Assembly (NCBI GenBank): GCA_029866325.1
Contig: JARWZO010000022.1
Coordinates: 1 to 64,000, forward strand
From: Fluviicola sp.
Lineage (GTDB): Bacteria; Bacteroidota; Bacteroidia; Flavobacteriales_D; Crocinitomicaceae
DNA: 64,000 bases
Reading direction: 5' to 3'
Shown in pieces: positions 7,082-14,973 of this stretch. Within the stretch, counting starts at the first letter, position 1; each line of letters starts with the position of its first letter. The notes under the pieces were generated by a model, which was given only the letters and a program-made list of their open reading frames with translations, was not told the DNA's origin and did not search any database. Position numbers and translations under genes: made by a program.

Positions 7082-8191
7082 CTAACTGGCATCCTTGAAG
7101 GTAAGGCCATCAACGCCGTCGTCAACCGGATGTGTCACCTTAACGCCATTGTCAGTAATATCTACCGATATTGTTGGGTCACCATAATCTTTATCTCCAA
7201 GTGAGACATCTACATTTGTGCCATACTTTGGTGCAACCGTACACTCGTATTTACAATTATTGATGGCTTTATCAGAACCGTCAAAACACTTATCAAATTC
7301 GACCTCTGCCTGATGCAAATGATGACTGTTCTCTGCCGGAGTACCCGGTACAATGTTTTTTTGGTCTTGTTCACCTTTTCCTCCCCAACGTTTGTTCACT
7401 ACATGTAACTGGGTTGCATTTCTACCACCTTTTTTATTCGTTAACCAATACGCCCATGAAGCAGGAGACTTCGTGATTGTGCCTGTGTTGGGTTTTGCGT
7501 CGCCTTTATTAAATGTTACCGAATTGTAGGTGCATTCTTCAAATGAATGCGATGCTTTGGCTCCTTTCACAGTTACGGTTCTTGTTGTGCCATGGCCGTA
7601 TGCATAACGTTGAATCAATTTCAGTTGATTTGTGCTCGAAGAATTGTGAAGCAATTTGGGCTGTATCTGCCCGGTTGAAATTCCCAAAGCTTTCTCTCCC
7701 ATTACATCGGCCTCTTTTTCCAAACCTGCATCATCATTAATCGCTATTTTCCCTTTCAGCTGCATGGTTGGTTTTACACGTCCTTGTTTTTGTTGCACCA
7801 CATGCCATGCTTCGTGTGGAAGGTGTTTTTCCTGACCGGAAGCAAGGTGAATCTGATTTCCCTGCGCATAAGCATGTGCATTGAGTTGCGCCGGTTTGTC
7901 GGAGTTGTAATGCACTTTTACATCGTTCATGGAATAGCCTGAAAGGTTCTCAATCCCTGATTTCAGATTATCAGGCATTCCGGTAGTGTTGGCTTGTCGC
8001 TGAACCGTAGCCTGATCTGCCATGGATTGGTAAGCTCTCAATTGTTGCACTTGCGCACTATTGGATGCTGAATGCTGCAAGCTTTGCATCGCCTGAGCTT
8101 CCGGACGATTGTTGACTAGCGAAGTACGTGCTCCGTTATCGGCAGTTGCTTTGGCTTGTTGTTCGGTTGTTTTTTCGGTATATACATTCAT
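7082..8191 (-). CDS. eCIS-core (DUF4157) protein with C-terminal nuclease-like toxin domain
   Basis: A 369-residue protein; the start at 8191 is preferred over a 33-codon longer frame. Residues 1-70 are polar and Gln/Ala-rich. Residues 71-165 form the DUF4157 (eCIS core) domain: MPDNLKSGIENLSGYSMNDVKVHYNS, HAYAQGNQIHLASG and the zinc-protease-like HEAWHVVQQ (126-134). After a linker, residues about 195-369 form a separate module with QLHVVNKRWGGKG, NIVPGTPAENSHHLHQ and an acidic tail; the spaced His/Asn/Gly pattern recalls His-metal nucleases. DUF4157 marks cargo of contractile injection systems and polymorphic toxins. Nuclease activity is inference. No immunity gene or injection-system gene is in the window. 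Confidence 0.7.
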   Translation of the reverse strand: MNVYTEKTTEQQAKATADNGARTSLVNNRPEAQAMQSLQHSASNSAQVQQLRAYQSMADQATVQRQANTTGMPDNLKSGIENLSGYSMNDVKVHYNSDKPAQLNAHAYAQGNQIHLASGQEKHLPHEAWHVVQQKQGRVKPTMQLKGKIAINDDAGLEKEADVMGEKALGISTGQIQPKLLHNSSSTNQLKLIQRYAYGHGTTRTVTVKGAKASHSFEECTYNSVTFNKGDAKPNTGTITKSPASWAYWLTNKKGGRNATQLHVVNKRWGGKGEQDQKNIVPGTPAENSHHLHQAEVEFDKCFDGSDKAINNCKYECTVAPKYGTNVDVSLGDKDYGDPTISVDITDNGVKVTHPVDDGVDGLTFKDAS

Positions 8192-8370
8192 CTTATTCAG
8201 CTTTTTGGTAATGCTACCAGTGGTGAGGTAAATATAGGGAAAAGTTAGATTCATAGCAGATGCTCCCAAGTCATTTTTTAACAATGACATTCCAACAGCC
8301 GGCTCTTTTTCAACTATCTTACACCTAGTAAAAACGCTAAATGAAACATTCCCCCCGAACTCACGTTAAT

Positions 8371-8733
8371 TTAATAAGCCTGAATTAAAACATCTGTCGG
8401 TATGTGGAGGCGTTCATGTAATAATCGAATCATTTCCAATGAAAGTTTTCTTTTTCTGTTTAAAATCTCACTAGCGCGACTTTTTAGCCCGAAAATATCG
8501 GCCAGATCGCGCTGATTGTAACCCATTTGTTCCATTCTGAATTTAATGGCTTCGATTGGATCCGGAAGTCCGATAGGAAAATGTTCAGTCTCGTATTTTT
8601 CAATCAAAATACCGAGTATTTCAAGCTCATCACCGTCAGAAGAACCCGTTTTTGCATCAAAAATCAATTCAAGCCTTTCCAATGCCTGTTGATAATCTGT
8701 TTCTGTTTTTATGGGTTTGATTTCCATGATCAT
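8371..8733 (-). CDS. higA: HigA-type antitoxin
   Basis: A 120-residue antitoxin. The N-terminal half (IKPIKTETDYQQALERLELIFDAKTGSSDGDELEILGILIEKYETEHFPI) is the characteristic HigA segment, and the C-terminal half is an HTH (MEQMGYNQRDLADIFGLKSRASEILNRKRKLSLEMIRLLHERL). It neutralises HigB and represses the operon. It starts one base inside the HigB stop codon. Two ATG codons lie close together (MIM); either could be used. Confidence 0.88.
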   Translation of the reverse strand: MIMEIKPIKTETDYQQALERLELIFDAKTGSSDGDELEILGILIEKYETEHFPIGLPDPIEAIKFRMEQMGYNQRDLADIFGLKSRASEILNRKRKLSLEMIRLLHERLHIPTDVLIQAY

Positions 8734-9026
8734 TAAATTTCGTTTGCATTCACTTTGTCATACGCTGCATGTGTCCCGATAAATCGAATCCAAAGCATTT
8801 GGTAGTCATAATTTATCCTGACAATTAATCTGTAACTATTTCCTTTAATATTGAAAACAACTCTATTGTCATTTAAAATACTGGCGTTTGGATATTCTGA
8901 CTTGATTTCGTTCGGGTTTTTCCACTCGGCTCTACGGGCTTCCTGATACCACGATTTCAATTGTTGCTCACAATCAGCATGTACTTCCCAAAAATCTCTC
9001 AATATTTTTTTAGCAATCACTCTCAA
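8733..9026 (-). CDS. higB: HigB-type toxin (ribosome-dependent mRNA interferase)
   Basis: A 97-residue RelE-superfamily toxin. The family opening RVIAKKILRDFWEVHADCEQQLKSWYQEARRAEW is followed by VFNIKGNSYRLIVRINYDYQMLWIRFIGTHAAYDKV, with the conserved basic residues and the terminal H-AAYD motif. HigB cleaves translated mRNA. No ATG fits the expected N-terminus: TTG at 9026 is the likely start (a GTG two codons on is the alternative). Toxin precedes antitoxin, as is usual for higBA. The promoter box is 17 bp upstream, so the leader is very short. Confidence 0.86.
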   Translation of the reverse strand: MRVIAKKILRDFWEVHADCEQQLKSWYQEARRAEWKNPNEIKSEYPNASILNDNRVVFNIKGNSYRLIVRINYDYQMLWIRFIGTHAAYDKVNANEI

Positions 9027-9042
9027 ATGCCCGGACTTTTTA

Positions 9043-9073
9043 CAAAGTTACGAAAAAGTTCCCAAAACGGGAA
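9043..9073 (-). promoter_or_regulatory. higBA promoter with candidate HigA operator
   Basis: On the minus strand TAACTTTG (9050-9043) fits the -7 box. Just upstream, 9059-9073 reads TTCCC-AAAAC-GGGAA, a 5-bp inverted repeat with a 5-base centre that could bind the HigA dimer. Confidence 0.45.
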
Positions 9074-9079
9074 TTTATT

Positions 9080-10606
9080 TTACCACCCCAAATAAGCACA
9101 CATATCCAACTCAAATGACTGCTCCGATCCGTCATCAAAATAAATGGTCACAATCACGTTTCTCAAACAACCCCAACCGGTGTATTCGGCTCTGAAATCG
9201 TGTTCAGCATCTACAGATGTCATTTGCGGCTGTTTAAAGCTGTGGTGATTTCGGTCATAGACCACTTTGGTGATCCGGTCACTGATTTGATCAATACCAC
9301 GCAATTCAATTCGGAACTTATATTTGTCTGCCTTATCGGTTGAATATGCTGTTACAACCGGCTCAATTTCCACTTCCGTAATGTCATATTCGTAATCGTA
9401 TTCCTCTTCAAATTCCAGGGTTTGTGCGATCAATTCACAGCCGTCGAAAGCATATAGCAGCGAAGAACCGTCTTCGAAATAAACCTCTGCTTCCATGTCC
9501 TCTATGCAGCCATAGCCTTCATACGAACTTTGAAAATAAGGACCTTCGGAAATGGTTACGTACTGGTTTTCAAACGAAGGATGATTGTAGAAATAAACAA
9601 CGCTGGTGACCAATGGCAGTAATTCGCCGCTTACCACAAAACCAAACGAGTAAAAATTACGTCCTTCGCGAATTTCCTCACTATAACCATACATTTCCAG
9701 TCCTTCTTCGGCATAATTGGCAATTGAGTTGTCAGCGTCGAAATAAGGGTCAGGATCGGGCACTGGATCAGGAATCGGTTCTTCGTTTTCCATGGAGTAA
9801 TTTTTCTCCACTACATAACCTTCGTTGACCATTGTTCGGAAAGACGCGTAATCGATCCACACAAACCCTCTGGTTCCCCAATTGGTTCCCCAAGAGTTCA
9901 TGACTTTTACGGCACCTTTCAAATCGTCGTACCCAACAGCTAACATGGCATGATAACCACCTTTGTAATTGCCGCTTTTCCAGGTGAAAACATCGTTGTC
10001 CGATTTGTTTTCAAAATTCTGAAACGCTTTGTCGGTATACGAAGCAATCGCAATCGGGATGCCTTGAGAAAGATAGGTTTTGATCTCTGTCAGGTTATTG
10101 ATGTCCTCAACCCGGAACCAGTTTTTGATGGTGTAGTTGATCGCATCTTGTTTTAAATCTGCCGAAGGTTTTGTACAACTATTTTCGTCGTAAGGAAAAT
10201 ACGAAAGTGGCACATTGCCTGATGTTTTCATAAAATCAAGTGCGCTGGTTATATAGGTGCCGCTTGTACAATCTCCCTGACGGATATTCTGGTAAACATA
10301 AGACGGACTAAACGTTGTATTGTCTTCCGACAAACTCCAACCGTTGACGCGGGCCTGATAAAAAGACATAAGCGCATATCCGGTAGCCCAAGCTGTACAC
10401 GACGGTTGACCTCCCTGATTTCCAGGAGTAGGCAAGTACGATTCCGGAATCACATACGATACCGGTAGGCTGCTGCGCGTAGATGCTCCCGCAAGCATTG
10501 GCGGAGCAGGAAGTTTTTCATATTGTTCTTCCGGAAGCGGAATAAGACCTTGCGAAATGGCAGTGCCGCTAACAAGCAGCATCAGACCGTAGAATAGCTG
10601 TTTCAT
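9080..10606 (-). CDS. Secreted papain-like (C1) cysteine protease
   Basis: A 508-residue exported protein with signal peptide MKQLFYGLMLLVSGTAISQ. The catalytic domain spans about residues 45-270: the nucleophile lies in NQGGQPSCTAWATGYA (Gln of the oxyanion hole just before it), the His in GGYHAMLAVGYDD and the Asn in NSWGTNWGTRGFVWIDY. A Pro/Asp linker (PDPVPDPDP) leads to two related beta-rich repeats (about residues 295-390 and 410-508), each with ITKVVYxxNHxSF-like text and ending in VYFDDGS/VEIYF-type strands; these probably bind substrate or the surface. No T9SS tail is obvious. Function: extracellular proteolysis; target unknown. Confidence 0.85.
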   Translation of the reverse strand: MKQLFYGLMLLVSGTAISQGLIPLPEEQYEKLPAPPMLAGASTRSSLPVSYVIPESYLPTPGNQGGQPSCTAWATGYALMSFYQARVNGWSLSEDNTTFSPSYVYQNIRQGDCTSGTYITSALDFMKTSGNVPLSYFPYDENSCTKPSADLKQDAINYTIKNWFRVEDINNLTEIKTYLSQGIPIAIASYTDKAFQNFENKSDNDVFTWKSGNYKGGYHAMLAVGYDDLKGAVKVMNSWGTNWGTRGFVWIDYASFRTMVNEGYVVEKNYSMENEEPIPDPVPDPDPYFDADNSIANYAEEGLEMYGYSEEIREGRNFYSFGFVVSGELLPLVTSVVYFYNHPSFENQYVTISEGPYFQSSYEGYGCIEDMEAEVYFEDGSSLLYAFDGCELIAQTLEFEEEYDYEYDITEVEIEPVVTAYSTDKADKYKFRIELRGIDQISDRITKVVYDRNHHSFKQPQMTSVDAEHDFRAEYTGWGCLRNVIVTIYFDDGSEQSFELDMCAYLGW

Positions 10607-10741
10607 CGTTTGATTTGTGAGACAATGTTACTTTAAATTTCTTTCATAAATGATGCCATGAATGGGGAAATGTATCTTGTGATTTTAATAGTTAGGGTTT
10701 AGAGATGTCTCGTAAATAGGTTTAAAAATGGTTTAACAGAC

Positions 10742-11374
10742 CTAACGAACACTATTTTTTAGTGGATTAACAACATACGGTACGGTGTCTTTGTAGTAGA
10801 ATCTCAGTTTTTTGTAGTGGTAATCATCGCTCATGAAATAATCCCATCCTTTTGAATTCAAGGTATGAAAAATGGATTCATAGATTTTTGGAAATTCGCG
10901 ATCAGTTAACTTGATCTGTCTTTTATCTTTTCTAATCCAGTCGTTAATCGACTCATAGGCAAATAGTCCGAAGTTCAATTTTGCATTTTTTTTAAAAAGA
11001 AAATAACCATCCGGAGCACAACTACCCAAGAGATTATTTTTCTTAATGTCGATTAATTGTTCCTTTAGTGAAGTTTGGTTGTAACGGTCAAGCGCAGTTA
11101 TCAACGTCCCCTTGGTTTCTTTACTACATTTTAAATAAGAGTAAGTGGGTTTATCGTTATTGATTTCTATCTGAAAAATGGTGTCATGATACACAAATAG
11201 AATCAATTGAAATTTGAACGAATGCATGAACAGGCCATTACCTACCGAAATTTCATTGCCTTTACCAACAAATCCGATTGCTTGAAAATCTTCATTTATC
11301 ATTTTTGTTTCACGTTCAGAATTACAGGAAACGAAAACGAGGATCAGCGTTAATGAAGCAAGAATGATTTTCAT
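10742..11374 (-). CDS. Hypothetical lipoprotein
   Basis: I do not recognise the family. The start at 11374 gives a 210-residue protein with a lipoprotein signal peptide, MKIILASLTLILVFVSC, so Cys17 should be lipidated and the protein anchored in the envelope. The mature part mixes charged residues and aromatic strands (FKFQLILFVYHDTIFQIEIN, FMSDDYHYKKLRFYYKDTVPYV). Another ATG eight codons upstream is less likely. The neighbours are also orphan secreted proteins, and the surrounding DNA is A+T-richer than the housekeeping block. Confidence 0.6.
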   Translation of the reverse strand: MKIILASLTLILVFVSCNSERETKMINEDFQAIGFVGKGNEISVGNGLFMHSFKFQLILFVYHDTIFQIEINNDKPTYSYLKCSKETKGTLITALDRYNQTSLKEQLIDIKKNNLLGSCAPDGYFLFKKNAKLNFGLFAYESINDWIRKDKRQIKLTDREFPKIYESIFHTLNSKGWDYFMSDDYHYKKLRFYYKDTVPYVVNPLKNSVR

Positions 11375-11464
11375 ATTATCAGGATTTGCGAAGACCAAGA
11401 ATACTAAAAATTGAGAGACCTATTAAAAGGGATAAAACCGCAACTTTTGGGATGGTAAAATGGT

Positions 11465-11815
11465 TCAAGCTGTTTTCGGAATCAGACTGTTTAACTCATC
11501 GTCCCAATAATTTCCAATGAGCATATTATTGAAGATAAAACCTTCGCCATAATAATAAATATCGTTATTTACCTGCCAAGTTAATACCAGTATTCGTCCC
11601 TCACTTAGAGGTTTGAAATTAATGGTTAATATCATTGCAACTGATTCACCATCAATGCGTTCAAACCAAGTGGAATTATAGCGTCCAATAAATGTTCCAT
11701 TTCGATCAATCATTTCTGCACTCTCGGGTGTATTGCTATGCGATGTCTAGTTGGAATATTCACCGATCAAGTTGCCGCTGTCTGTTTGTATGTAATAAAA
11801 TCGTCCGTTAATCAT
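11465..11815 (-). pseudogene. Small orphan gene interrupted by an amber codon
   Basis: The open part downstream (82 codons from 11713) is preceded in the same frame by 34 further codons beginning with ATG at 11815, broken only by a TAG at 11747-11749 (codon 23). The first piece reads RFYYIQTDSGNLIGEYSN and the second MIDRNGTFIGRYNSTWFE, an internal echo suggesting they belong to one protein. The whole would be 116 residues, beta-rich, without signal peptide. I do not know the family. Either a recent nonsense mutation or re-initiation at 11713. Confidence 0.5.
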
Positions 11816-12020
11816 GATTCGTTTTTAGGAGTTTATACTATTTTTTTCTTACTACTTAACTATCAAAAGAAATTGAATGTTGCTAATTTTTATCTGTAAT
11901 TTCCTTTATTAATTACAAGATGATCTAATTTATTATCTACTGATAAATAGGGTTTTGTGAGCTTATTTTGGTTCACAACACCATTCTTACTAGTAGGCAG
12001 TTAGATTTTTATTATTCGTT

Positions 12021-12659
12021 TTATTTCCATTCAATAAAATTGTGTTTTAGTTGATAGGTTTTACCTTTAAATTGAACTTCACTAGGTAGATTTTTCCCGA
12101 AATCGAACTCAAAGGTCAATGATGACATGAGAACAACTATTTTAATTCCAATGTCGTTTTTGCTAGCAATTTTGAAGGGGCCAAATGTATCGTTGCCTGC
12201 TTCAATTAGTAATGTGTAGGGCTCTTTAAACTGGGGGATTAAAGCCCTGTGCAAGTTGTCATTTTTATACATTTTTGTTCCATCAAATTCCAAAGAGTCA
12301 TTGATGATATATTTCAACGTATTATAGCGCATCGAAGTACCCGGAAATTCATTTATCCTAGAAACAAATGAAAGCATCACCGAATCTTGTTTGTAGTTTC
12401 TGTTTTCATAAAAGACCATTGTATCGATTATTATCGTCGTATCCAATTCCTGAATGATAAAGTCGTCACCATTGATTTTATACGCTACCAATACACCTCC
12501 AAACATGCTATAATAATCCTCCAGTAGATAGGCGTAGTTGTCACTTATTATTTTCAAGGATACTTTAACGGATTCATCTTGATAAAGTGTTGGTTTTTCT
12601 TGAGCTATCATCATTTGTGGAAAAATGATGCAAATGATAAGTATTAAAATGGTCTTCAT
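12021..12659 (-). CDS. Hypothetical secreted protein
   Basis: A 212-residue protein of unknown family. It begins with a signal peptide (MKTILILIICIIFPQMMIAQ), giving an exported product of about 193 residues that is rich in beta-strand-like text (KVSLKIISDNYAYLLEDYY, TLLIEAGNDTFGPFKIASKND). There is no lipobox and no T9SS tail. It lies among other orphan envelope proteins next to the tRNA-Arg gene on the opposite strand. Confidence 0.55.
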   Translation of the reverse strand: MKTILILIICIIFPQMMIAQEKPTLYQDESVKVSLKIISDNYAYLLEDYYSMFGGVLVAYKINGDDFIIQELDTTIIIDTMVFYENRNYKQDSVMLSFVSRINEFPGTSMRYNTLKYIINDSLEFDGTKMYKNDNLHRALIPQFKEPYTLLIEAGNDTFGPFKIASKNDIGIKIVVLMSSLTFEFDFGKNLPSEVQFKGKTYQLKHNFIEWK

Positions 12660-12863
12660 TTTATGATCAAATTTCTATTAGTAAGTCAATTACTTGTATT
12701 TGGTTGGAATGAATAGCGCTTTTTATGAATGCCTTCTTTTACGTTGATATGTTCTTCAATAATAACAATAATCATTGACTTTACACAGATAATTCAATTA
12801 CTTATCACCGCCCAAACCTGTTCCCTAATTCGGCTGAATTTTGTATTCTTGTACCACAAATCA

Positions 12864-12935
12864 GGTCTCGTAGTTCAACGGATAGAATAGAAGTTTCCTA
12901 AACTTTAGATATGGGTTCGATTCCCTTCGGGATCA
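12864..12935 (+). tRNA. tRNA-Arg, anticodon CCU
   Basis: A 72-nt cloverleaf: acceptor GGTCTCG pairs with CGGGATC (two G-U pairs) and A as discriminator; D arm GTTC/GAAT; anticodon arm GAAGT-TTCCTAA-ACTTT giving anticodon CCT; T arm ATGGG-TTCGATT-CCCTT with one mismatch. CCA is not encoded. It reads AGG codons. Confidence 0.9.
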
Positions 12936-12938
12936 CTC

Positions 12939-13030
12939 AAAAAGAGTGGTGTGAGCGCGTTAGCGATTGCACCACTTCTTTTTTGTTCTCCTACCGATGG
13001 CTATCGGTACGCGCTCACACTCACTCTTTT
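12939..13030 (+). terminator. Overlapping hairpins after tRNA-Arg
   Basis: AAAAAGAGTGGTG (12939-12951) pairs with CACCACTTCTTTTTT (12970-12984), a good terminator for the tRNA. The same left arm, extended to 12960, can instead pair over about 20 bp with 13009-13030, enclosing a perfect TACCGAT-GGCT-ATCGGTA hairpin. The two folds exclude one another. Confidence 0.55.
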
Positions 13031-13083
13031 CAGTTTGGAGTGTGAGATTTGAGTGTGGGAATCCGTGTTCGAAGCAAGAATCT

Positions 13084-13120
13084 AGTCTCCCTCTTTGGAG
13101 AGGGATTAAGGGAGAGGATA
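13084..13120 (+). repeat. Short hairpin repeat, copy 1
   Basis: 37 bp whose core CCCTCT-TTGG-AGAGGG is a perfect hairpin, followed by GATTAAGGGAGAGG. It matches the reverse complement of 14785-14821 at 33 of 37 positions; two of the four differences are a compensating pair in the stem. Confidence 0.6.
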
Positions 13121-13418
13121 AGTCAAATCTCCCGCAAACCATTGATTTCATTCCATTTTCCAACTTGTCAAAGCGGTTCGAATCTCGCCGGATTTTCAGT
13201 ATCAAATTTCTTTCCAAGAACCTTGAAACATTGTTTCTTTTTTTCAGGATTATTGTGTATCATTGAGCTAATAACGTAACGAGAACTATTCGCAAAGTGG
13301 AATTGGTGAAATCCCGGAGAATCAGTGTGGAATTCGATTTTAATCAGTTGTAAATAGTTAAAGTTGCGGATCTTAATAAGTTATGAGCAACCGTCACCCG
13401 AACAAAGATGAACAAAGA

Positions 13419-14051
13419 ATGAGATTAAAGTCATTGATAATATTTTTTACTTGTTTAACGACAAATATTCACTGCCAAACTATTCATGCAGTGAAATCTG
13501 GACTAGATTCTTTAGCAGCAATCCATCACATTAAGTCAAAATTTGTTTGCATAATTAAACTTGAATCATATCAAAATGACACAATTTGGAAACAAAGGAA
13601 AGATTACTCGTCAAAGGGGTATTTAATGAGATTTGAAGAAGTTGATGTCAAAAATTTAGACACGAACGACTTCTGGAAAATCGGATATCACTTGATTGAT
13701 TTCAAGTATAACGAAAATGGATTCTTAATTGATTATGATCTAAAGTGGAATGGTCCAGTTAACGTTCCATCATTACCCGACTCGACACAAATTACAACAA
13801 AACAAGTATTTAAGAATAACTCCTTAGAAAAAGAACTTGTTGTAAGAACCACGTGGTATGACAGTTACGACAGCTATTCTGATACTACAATTATATCTTA
13901 TAAAGAAAACGGTAATATTTCGAAGATTACAAAGCCAGGAGATTATGAAGAATCTTATTTTTATGATGATAAAGGATTGTTAATTAAAATTGAATTTTCA
14001 AATCGAAAGAAAGTATTTAAGTTAGAACAGATTTATTACGAATTTTATTAA
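13419..14051 (+). CDS. Hypothetical secreted protein
   Basis: The start at 13419 gives a 210-residue protein with signal peptide MRLKSLIIFFTCLTTNIHCQ; a frame 12 codons longer lacks signal character. I do not recognise the family. The C-terminal half has short repeating phrases (ISYKENGNISKITKPGDYEESYFYDDKGLLIKIEFSNRKK) like those of proteins with RHS/YD-type strand repeats such as the YwqK/MORN-like group, but the match is weak. Codon use is A+T-rich like the neighbouring orphan genes. Confidence 0.55.
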   Translation: MRLKSLIIFFTCLTTNIHCQTIHAVKSGLDSLAAIHHIKSKFVCIIKLESYQNDTIWKQRKDYSSKGYLMRFEEVDVKNLDTNDFWKIGYHLIDFKYNENGFLIDYDLKWNGPVNVPSLPDSTQITTKQVFKNNSLEKELVVRTTWYDSYDSYSDTTIISYKENGNISKITKPGDYEESYFYDDKGLLIKIEFSNRKKVFKLEQIYYEFY

Positions 14052-14062
14052 AGAAATGCTCA

Positions 14063-14134
14063 TAACATCAACTAAAAGCCACGGGCTGAACAACCACAAC
14101 CGAGAAGCCCGCGTCTCCTAGTTGAAAAACGTTA
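14063..14134. other. Imperfect palindrome with TAAC...GTTA ends (attC-like)
   Basis: Begins TAAC and ends GTTA; inside, TCAACTA (14068-14074) pairs with TAGTTGA (14119-14125) and CGGGCT (14082-14087) with AGCCCG (14106-14111), with unpaired bases on one side. This is the general layout of an integron attC site, directly after a single-gene unit. The right end GTTACTC does not fit the GTTRRRY core well, so the call is tentative. Confidence 0.25.
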
Positions 14135-14262
14135 CTCACAATAAAACTGTCCTTTCATCCAGCTCAAAACTGTCCGAATTGTGTTGCGACAGCTTCTCAA
14201 ACGGAAATTTCTATCATTGACTATAAACTCAAAATCACTTTTTTTAATGAACTTTACAAATA

Positions 14263-14616
14263 ATGGGGTTTCTAAGTACACTATTTAAGGGCAATCGACC
14301 TGATAATCTTTCAAAAGTTGATTATTGGAAGAAATGGGAATTTTTTGAACTCCTTGACGATTTACATGCAGCGGAAAAGCAGCTGTCAGAATACAAAGGT
14401 GGATATTCTGAAGAATTTTTATCTGCTGAAGAATTTCATGAAGCATTAATAGATGCAATTGATGATATAGAATTTGGAAATCAAACAGATTTGACGCGAT
14501 TTTGGTTGTGGTTTGCTCCAACGTGTGCATGGGATGATTTTGTGGGGCAAGAAGGTGAGGAGTTAGGGAATAAAATTTTTGAGCGAGTAGATAGATGGAA
14601 AAAAGGCCACAGTTAA
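14263..14616 (+). CDS. Hypothetical small acidic protein
   Basis: A 117-residue cytoplasmic protein without signal peptide or membrane segment. It is acidic and helical, with many aromatic residues (DYWKKWEFFELLDDLHAAEKQLSEY, TRFWLWFAPTCAWDDFVG). Size, acidity and isolated location among accessory genes resemble immunity proteins of secreted toxins, but no family is recognised and no cognate toxin is adjacent. Base composition is A+T-rich. Confidence 0.55.
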   Translation: MGFLSTLFKGNRPDNLSKVDYWKKWEFFELLDDLHAAEKQLSEYKGGYSEEFLSAEEFHEALIDAIDDIEFGNQTDLTRFWLWFAPTCAWDDFVGQEGEELGNKIFERVDRWKKGHS

Positions 14617-14784
14617 GATGTTTTATTAAGCATCAACTCTTGTTACCTTAGCTTCAAAATAAAAGACTGCGAAGAGAACCAATCGCCCACTCTATTGCAA
14701 TCCCCCGATCAGTTAATACTAATAGATTTAAGTTTCTTTAAGACAACTCAACTTTTTGTAAACAATTGATAATCAGTCGTAGTA

Positions 14785-14821
14785 TATCCTCCCCCTTCAT
14801 CCCCCTCCAAAGGGGGAGACT
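14785..14821 (-). repeat. Short hairpin repeat, copy 2
   Basis: Reverse-complement match of 13084-13120. Its core on the minus strand is CCCCCT-TTGG-AGGGGG. Compared with copy 1 one T-A pair has become C-G, so the fold is kept while the sequence drifts. Confidence 0.6.
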
Positions 14822-14913
14822 GGGTTATCCTTCATAAGGATTAATTATCAATGGGTTATGGTGAATTGTTGATTGAATTGAAAATCAGATAAGCAAACGA
14901 TCATTGCCGATGA

Positions 14914-14948
14914 TTTGCACCGTTTTCAGATTCTAAATACTAAATTTG
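14914..14948 (+). promoter_or_regulatory. Promoter of the aminotransferase operon
   Basis: TTTG at 14914-14917 and TAAATTTG at 14941-14948 with 23 bases between match the Bacteroidota -33/-7 elements. The ATG is 26 bp downstream. Confidence 0.55.
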
Positions 14949-14973
14949 TGCTGTCTCTAAAAGAAACCAACGT

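Larger units (their letters stand above)
12936..13418. other. 483-bp region after the tRNA with stacked hairpins, no gene
   Basis: The first part (12939-13030) is a nested set of hairpins described separately. 13084-13120 is a copy of the short purine/pyrimidine hairpin repeat. Open frames through 12960-13279 have no start context or protein character. Near 13155 there is a GGTTCGAATC T-loop-like string without a cloverleaf around it. Confidence 0.5.
14617..14973. other. 357-bp gap with a hairpin repeat and the promoter of the aminotransferase
   Basis: Contains hairpin repeat copy 2 (14785-14821) and the promoter at 14914-14948. No coding signal or RNA gene seen in the rest. Confidence 0.5.

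Noticed and set aside
12864-12935. tRNA-Arg as an integration site for a genomic island
   Set aside because: No repeat of the tRNA 3' end was found on either side and no integrase gene is present.
13144-13185. Possible second tRNA (GGTTCGAATC T-loop-like string)
   Set aside because: A short stem-loop can form but no acceptor, D or anticodon arms are found around it.
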